Shown here: positions 34,392-38,758 of the stretch, piece after piece
Numbering within the stretch: position 1 is the stretch's first letter
Layout: each line of letters starts with the position of its first letter
Assembly (NCBI GenBank): GCA_937138475.1
Contig: CAKZPD010000026.1
Span: 1-38,758, forward strand
Reading direction: 5' to 3'
Length of the DNA stretch: 38,758 bases
From: an uncultured Sulfitobacter sp.
GTDB taxonomy: Bacteria; Pseudomonadota; Alphaproteobacteria; Rhodobacterales; Rhodobacteraceae
Notes under the pieces: model-generated
Seen by the model: the letters and a program-made list of their open reading frames with translations, nothing else
Told to the model about the DNA's origin: nothing
Database searches by the model: none
Made by a program: the position numbers and the translations under genes

Positions 34392-34442
34392 CCTTTTAGC
34401 GGTGTGATTACCGTGGCCCGCAATCTGGTACAAATCGCCACG
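34392..34442 (-). promoter_or_regulatory. SAM-II riboswitch (metA motif)
   Basis: The 51 bases fit the SAM-II aptamer: stem P1 CGTGGC/GCCACG, the loop GATTTGTACC, then TTGCGG, and the hallmark 3' CGCTAAAAGG. TTGCG can pair with CGCTAA to form the pseudoknot. SAM-II binds S-adenosylmethionine and turns methionine genes down. The aptamer ends 76 bases before the metZ start codon, further than usual; a strong hairpin (ACCGGG-CCA-CCCGGT) and a small one near the ribosome site lie between. Confidence 0.92.
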
Positions 34443-34449
34443 CGCCGCT

Positions 34450-34478
34450 TCGCTACGCCAAGCATCGCCAAGGGTCAA
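34450..34478 (-). promoter_or_regulatory. Candidate promoter of metZ
   Basis: On the minus strand TTGACC (34473-34478) and TAGCGA (34450-34455) are 17 bases apart. Transcription would begin just before the SAM-II aptamer at 34442, which supports the assignment. Confidence 0.5.
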
Positions 34479-34557
34479 TAAACCTTGCCCCATTGTAACA
34501 GTTCTTTCACGAAAACATGGCACAAAAGAAGAACATACATATGGAAGGATAAAGGAT

Positions 34558-35484
34558 ATGCCGCTGCTTCGGATCAATGCCACCCCCGACGGGCTGGGAT
34601 TTCATGGCGCAGCCCAAGATCACCTTCTATCCCCCTGCCTGCGCAGCACCGCCCCAATCGTGATTATGGTTCATGGCTATAAATACGACCCCGCCCGCCC
34701 ATCAAAATGCCCGCACCGGCGCATCTTTCATGGAACCGCGCCAGGCAGTTGGCCTGCTGCGCTTGGGTTTTGCAATGATGACCCGTTTGACGGTCTGTGC
34801 ATCGCCTTTGGTTGGCCCGCGCGCGGTGGGTTGGGCAACGCTTATCGCCGCGCCCGGCGCATGGGGCCGGTTCTGGCGGATTTGATCCGCACACTGAAGA
34901 CCCGAATGCCAAACCGTCCGGTGCACATCATCGCCCATTCTCTGGGCACAGAAATGACCCTATCTTGCCTGCCATCGTTGCGCGCATATGACCTTGACCG
35001 GATGATTTTGCTCGCCGGGGCAAGCTATGTCAGCCGCGCCCAACAAATGCTGCGATTTCCCGCCGGCCAAGCGGCGGATGTGTTGAATATTGTCGCCCGC
35101 GAAAACGATCTTTTCGATCATTTGTTTGAGCGCCTCATTCCGCCAGATCATCCCGGTGATCATGCGCTTGGCTGCGGGCTTTATGGCCCCAACATCGCCA
35201 CGGTTGAGCTGGACTGCCACGCCAGCTTGCAAGCATTGGAGCGCTTTGGCGCCCGGATCAAAGCGTCCCAGATCGGCGTCAGCCACCGCTCGGTCTATCG
35301 GTGCCCCGGCGCCATGCGTTTTTATGCCCGGCTGATGACCCACCCAAGGCGCTGCAAACCTGCGCACCTGCATGCCGCGTTACCCACGCGCCCCCGCGCC
35401 CGTTGGAGCACCCTACCCTCTGCCCGCTGGCTAACCCGGCGCTTTGCCCTTGCCGCGCAGATAAAAAACCGCATGATGGCCTGA
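34558..35484 (+). CDS. Alpha/beta hydrolase
   Basis: A 308-residue protein with an alpha/beta-hydrolase core: the strand and oxyanion segment IVIMVHGYKYDP (about 34-45) and the nucleophile elbow AHSLGTE with S128. A likely acid is in the ARENDLFD stretch (about residue 180), and the catalytic histidine may be in VELDCHASL. The last 30-40 residues are rich in arginine, proline and alanine. The family of this kind is described as esterase/lipase-like with unknown substrate. GGATAAAGGAT just before ATG 34558 gives a strong ribosome site. It is divergent from metZ and 24 bases upstream of the glutathione S-transferase gene on the same strand, probably one transcript. Confidence 0.85.
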   Translation: MPLLRINATPDGLGFHGAAQDHLLSPCLRSTAPIVIMVHGYKYDPARPSKCPHRRIFHGTAPGSWPAALGFCNDDPFDGLCIAFGWPARGGLGNAYRRARRMGPVLADLIRTLKTRMPNRPVHIIAHSLGTEMTLSCLPSLRAYDLDRMILLAGASYVSRAQQMLRFPAGQAADVLNIVARENDLFDHLFERLIPPDHPGDHALGCGLYGPNIATVELDCHASLQALERFGARIKASQIGVSHRSVYRCPGAMRFYARLMTHPRRCKPAHLHAALPTRPRARWSTLPSARWLTRRFALAAQIKNRMMA

Positions 35485-35508
35485 AGAAACCCTTCAGGGA
35501 CGGCTCCG

Positions 35509-36225
35509 ATGACACAGCAAATCGATCTGTACTACTGGCCGACCCCCAACGGTTGGAAAATCTCCATCGCGCTGGAAGAGATGGCCCTGCCCTATCGAAC
35601 CCATCTGATCGACATTGGCGCCGGGGCGCAGTTCACCGATACCTTCCTGCGCCTGTCTCCGAATGGCAAAATGCCCGCCATCCACGACCCAAACGGCCCG
35701 GACGGCGCCCCCATATCGCTGTTTGAATCCGGCGCTATCTTGCTCTACCTGGCTGAAAAAACCGGGGATTTTCTTGGCCAAAGCGCAAGGCAACGCCACA
35801 GCATCGTGCAATGGCTGATGTGGCAAATGGGCGGGGTCGGCCCCATGGCCGGCCAAACCCATCACTTCTTGAAATACGCACCCGCACTGACCCCGCCGCA
35901 AGATATCCCCTACGCCAAGAACCGCTACCGCGCCGAAACAGCCAGACTCTATGGTGTCCTGGACCGGCAACTGGCCCAAAATGAATTCGTCGCTGGCTCA
36001 GATTACTCCATCGCGGATATGGCCATCTGGCCCTGGGCCTCTCTCTGGCAAGGCCAAGAACAAACCCTTGCGGACAAACCCCACCTGGCGCGCTGGCTCG
36101 ATCAAATGGCGGCGCGCCCCGCCGTGCAACGCGGCCGCGCCCTGCACGCCGAAAAACGCGCCGGCCTTGGCCAATCCACCAACGCCCAGGCGACGCTGTT
36201 CAAGACCGCCGCGCCCCAGCGCTAA
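35509..36225 (+). CDS. Glutathione S-transferase family protein (YghU/YfcG-like)
   Basis: A 238-residue cytoplasmic GST. The N-terminal thioredoxin-like domain (about 3-85) has TPNGWKISIALEEMALPY, where the Asn of TPN is the glutathione-contact residue of Nu-class enzymes, SPNGKMPAI (cis-proline) and FESGAILLYLAEKTG. The C-terminal helical domain (about 95-210) has YSIADMAIWPW. Nu-class enzymes (E. coli YghU/YfcG) work as disulphide reductases, so that is the likely activity; it is a family inference. It follows the hydrolase gene closely and ends at copy D of the dispersed element. Confidence 0.92.
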   Translation: MTQQIDLYYWPTPNGWKISIALEEMALPYRTHLIDIGAGAQFTDTFLRLSPNGKMPAIHDPNGPDGAPISLFESGAILLYLAEKTGDFLGQSARQRHSIVQWLMWQMGGVGPMAGQTHHFLKYAPALTPPQDIPYAKNRYRAETARLYGVLDRQLAQNEFVAGSDYSIADMAIWPWASLWQGQEQTLADKPHLARWLDQMAARPAVQRGRALHAEKRAGLGQSTNAQATLFKTAAPQR

Positions 36226-36230
36226 ACCTT

Positions 36231-36251
36231 TTCTTTTGTTCTTAAATATCC
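36231..36251 (-). repeat. Dispersed intergenic element, copy D (short)
   Basis: The A/T-rich 21 bases are identical to copies A-C but the GC-rich part is replaced by CACTGCGCCGCC. On the minus strand it lies 31 bases past the yciB stop codon; on the plus strand it starts 6 bases past the GST stop codon. Confidence 0.75.
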
Positions 36252-36281
36252 ACTGCGCCGCCGCCACCCCAGGCGCAGCCT

Positions 36282-36878
36282 TCAGTCATCCCGGCCAAAG
36301 GTCTGAAACAAGCGATACTGGCTGACAAAAAACAGGAAAATCGCCGCGGTCAGCCCAAAGGTCTTGAAATACACCCAAACCTGGGTGCTAAACAGGCGCC
36401 ACACCACTTCATTCAGCGCGGCCAGCCCGAAAAAGCACCACATCAAGCGCCGGGTCAAAAGCATCCACCCCTCGGGCTGCAAGGGCATGGCATCTTCCAT
36501 CACCACCCGAAGATAGCTCTGTCCGCGCAACAGCCCCACCGCCAAAATACCCCCAAAAATCAAATAGATAACTGTCGGCTTTACCTTGAAATAACGCGGA
36601 TCGTTCAGCCAAAGCGACAGGCCCGCAAAAACCACTACCAACACCAAGGTCACCACCTGCATCCGCGACAAGCGCCCGGTCAGCCACCACAGCGCCCCAT
36701 AGCTCAGCGCCAGAACCGGCACAAACCCTGCCGTTGCCACAAGAAACCCATCATAAGAGGCCCCGAATATATCGAAACTTTGGTCTTTCAGGCGCAGATA
36801 GGACAGGAAAAACAAGGCAATAGGCCCAAACTCCAGCGCCGTCTTTACCCAAGGTCGAATGTTGCTTTGCTGTGTCAT
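36282..36878 (-). CDS. yciB: Inner-membrane septation protein A family (YciB/IspZ)
   Basis: A 198-residue inner-membrane protein with five or six hydrophobic helices. The start (KTALEFGPIALFFLSY), the mid LWLNDPRYFKVKPTVIYLIFG and the C-terminal ALNEVVWRLFSTQVWVYFKT are the conserved parts of the YciB family. YciB has been linked to septation and cell-envelope upkeep, and interacts with elongation and division proteins in E. coli. Its start codon directly follows the stop codon of the EamA gene; GGAGG, inside the EamA gene end, is the ribosome site. ftsY, EamA gene and yciB form one tight minus-strand operon, a common order in Rhodobacterales. Confidence 0.93.
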   Translation of the reverse strand: MTQQSNIRPWVKTALEFGPIALFFLSYLRLKDQSFDIFGASYDGFLVATAGFVPVLALSYGALWWLTGRLSRMQVVTLVLVVVFAGLSLWLNDPRYFKVKPTVIYLIFGGILAVGLLRGQSYLRVVMEDAMPLQPEGWMLLTRRLMWCFFGLAALNEVVWRLFSTQVWVYFKTFGLTAAIFLFFVSQYRLFQTFGRDD

Positions 36879-37787
36879 TTATCCTCCGAACTCAACAATG
36901 ACCGCGCCCAAGGCGATCAACGCCATCAGCGCAATACGGCGCGGCCCTACGGTTTCCTTTAGCACCAACCAACCGATCAACGCCGCAAACACGGTCGAGG
37001 TTTCGCGCAAGACGGCTGCCTCGCCTACTTTATCAAGCCGCGTCGCCAACATGACGGCACCAAAGCTGAAAAAGGCCACAACCCCGCCAATGGCCCCGCG
37101 CACCATCAGCGGCCCCAGGGCCGGACGTTCCGCCATGCGCCACCATCGCCGCCCGGCCAGAACCGGCATCACCACCCCGTCGATCATGAAAAACCACGCC
37201 AAAAAGGTAAAGGGGTCTTGGGCGGCCCGAATGCCATAGGCGTCATAAGTCGTATAGAGCGCCACAAACAACCCGGTCATAAATGCCAATCCCAACGCCA
37301 TCCCCAGCGTGTCGCGGGCCGTTTCCAAAAACATCATATTGTAAACCGCCAGCCCGAAAATCCCCAGCAAAAGCACCAGAACCCCCAGCCATTGCACCGC
37401 TGTGAACACTTCTGCGAACAGGAAATAGGCCGCGATGACGGTGAACAACGGCCCGGTGCCGCGCACCACCGGATAGACAACCGTATAGGCGCCCTTGCTA
37501 TAGGCCCAAGCCTGCAACAGCTTGTAAACAATATGAATAACCCAAACGACCGCAAAGATCGGCCACATATGCGCCTGCGGCCATGGCACAACAAAAAGCG
37601 CAAAAGGCGCCGCCATCACCATGTAAGACACATCAATCGCCCCGCGCGTCAGCCAGGGATCGTGCCGCCCTTTTTGCAGCGCACCAAAGACCGCATGCAA
37701 GAACGCCGCCATAATCGCCAGACCCAGCGCCATGTGGTGCCCGGTCTGGGTGCCTTCAATCGACACCAACCATTCGGTCAGCCCCAT
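36879..37787 (-). CDS. EamA/DMT family transporter (ftsY operon)
   Basis: A 302-residue inner-membrane protein with about ten hydrophobic helices. First repeat: AIMAAFLHAVFGALQKG, YSKGAYTVVYPVVRGTGPLFTV, a pattern seen in DMT exporters; second repeat: VMLATRLDKVGEAAVLRETSTVFA and GWLVLKETVGPRRIA. Substrate unknown. It begins right after the ftsY stop codon (CTA/CAT at 37785-37790, no gap) and ends right before yciB, so it is expressed with both. Confidence 0.92.
   Translation of the reverse strand: MGLTEWLVSIEGTQTGHHMALGLAIMAAFLHAVFGALQKGRHDPWLTRGAIDVSYMVMAAPFALFVVPWPQAHMWPIFAVVWVIHIVYKLLQAWAYSKGAYTVVYPVVRGTGPLFTVIAAYFLFAEVFTAVQWLGVLVLLLGIFGLAVYNMMFLETARDTLGMALGLAFMTGLFVALYTTYDAYGIRAAQDPFTFLAWFFMIDGVVMPVLAGRRWWRMAERPALGPLMVRGAIGGVVAFFSFGAVMLATRLDKVGEAAVLRETSTVFAALIGWLVLKETVGPRRIALMALIALGAVIVEFGG

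Positions 37788-38758
<971 letters not shown>

Noticed and set aside
34511..34535. ACAAAAGAAGAAC before the alpha/beta hydrolase as another copy of the dispersed element
   Set aside because: Only about 10 bases match and the ATATTTAAG part is missing; likely chance in A/T-rich promoter sequence.
34335..34583. 82-codon minus-strand open frame across the metZ leader
   Set aside because: It coincides with the SAM-II riboswitch and promoter, which explain the sequence better.

Overview
The window looks like chromosomal DNA of a high-GC alphaproteobacterium of the order Rhodobacterales (Roseobacter/Rhodobacter relatives). Evidence: an aa3-type CtaD with every proton-channel residue at a constant offset of 9 from the Rhodobacter enzyme; the gene orders folB-folP-glmM, glyQ-small membrane gene-glyS-PPDK-like gene and ftsY-EamA-yciB; a SAM-II riboswitch in front of metZ; and CtrA-type TTAA-N7-TTAA sites. 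I cannot name the genus. The right edge runs into a 6-bp microsatellite inside ftsY, and the left edge holds a serine recombinase without its catalytic domain.

Layout. 1-1396: the end of an integrated element, a truncated large serine recombinase whose frame runs through a tRNA-Leu(GAG) gene on the other strand. 1616-4798: lipB, ctaD (with a clear terminator) and a DUF2244 gene. 4784-6651: yqeY-like gene facing away from carA. 6787-11447: a glycosyltransferase with an N-terminal MshEN (c-di-GMP-type) module, a GntR/FCD regulator, a HAD phosphatase and a UbiH-like FAD monooxygenase. 11440-14704: a class V aminotransferase behind two translationally coupled Lrp/AsnC regulators, facing away from ilvC. 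14764-19860: an EamA exporter, then glmM, folP, folB (fused to a second domain) and a SleB-type cell wall hydrolase, all minus strand. 19979-26261: a PPDK-like protein with a degraded nucleotide site, glyS, a small anchored protein and glyQ. 26419-28263: a secreted protein with peptidoglycan-binding and pseudo-protease domains. 28326-31715: a ThDP enzyme coupled to trkH, and a DUF1127-like gene. 31887-36225: folE2, metZ with its riboswitch, an alpha/beta hydrolase and a glutathione S-transferase. 36282-38758: yciB, an EamA transporter and the 3' part of ftsY.

Most of the window is core metabolism: folate (folE2, folB, folP), branched-chain amino acids (ilvC with Lrp regulators), methionine (metZ), glycyl-tRNA synthesis, pyrimidine/arginine (carA), envelope (glmM, hydrolase, glycosyltransferase, yciB) and respiration (ctaD). 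The gene packing is tight, with several ATGA/TGATG couplings and three overlapping tail-to-tail pairs. No gene-free stretch exceeds 300 bases; the longest are about 240 bases (5249-5490, 34316-34557) and hold regulatory sequence.

The most interesting signals are: (i) a dispersed intergenic element (TTGTTCTTAAATATCC core), four copies of which lie 25-60 bases past a minus-strand stop codon in the same orientation; (ii) the MshEN-glycosyltransferase with a CtrA-like box, and a second, perfect CtrA box before the cell wall hydrolase; (iii) the FolB fusion; (iv) two enzyme families with apparently lost active sites (PPDK-like and trypsin-like); (v) the recombinase/tRNA junction. I see no CRISPR array, rRNA or complete insertion sequence.
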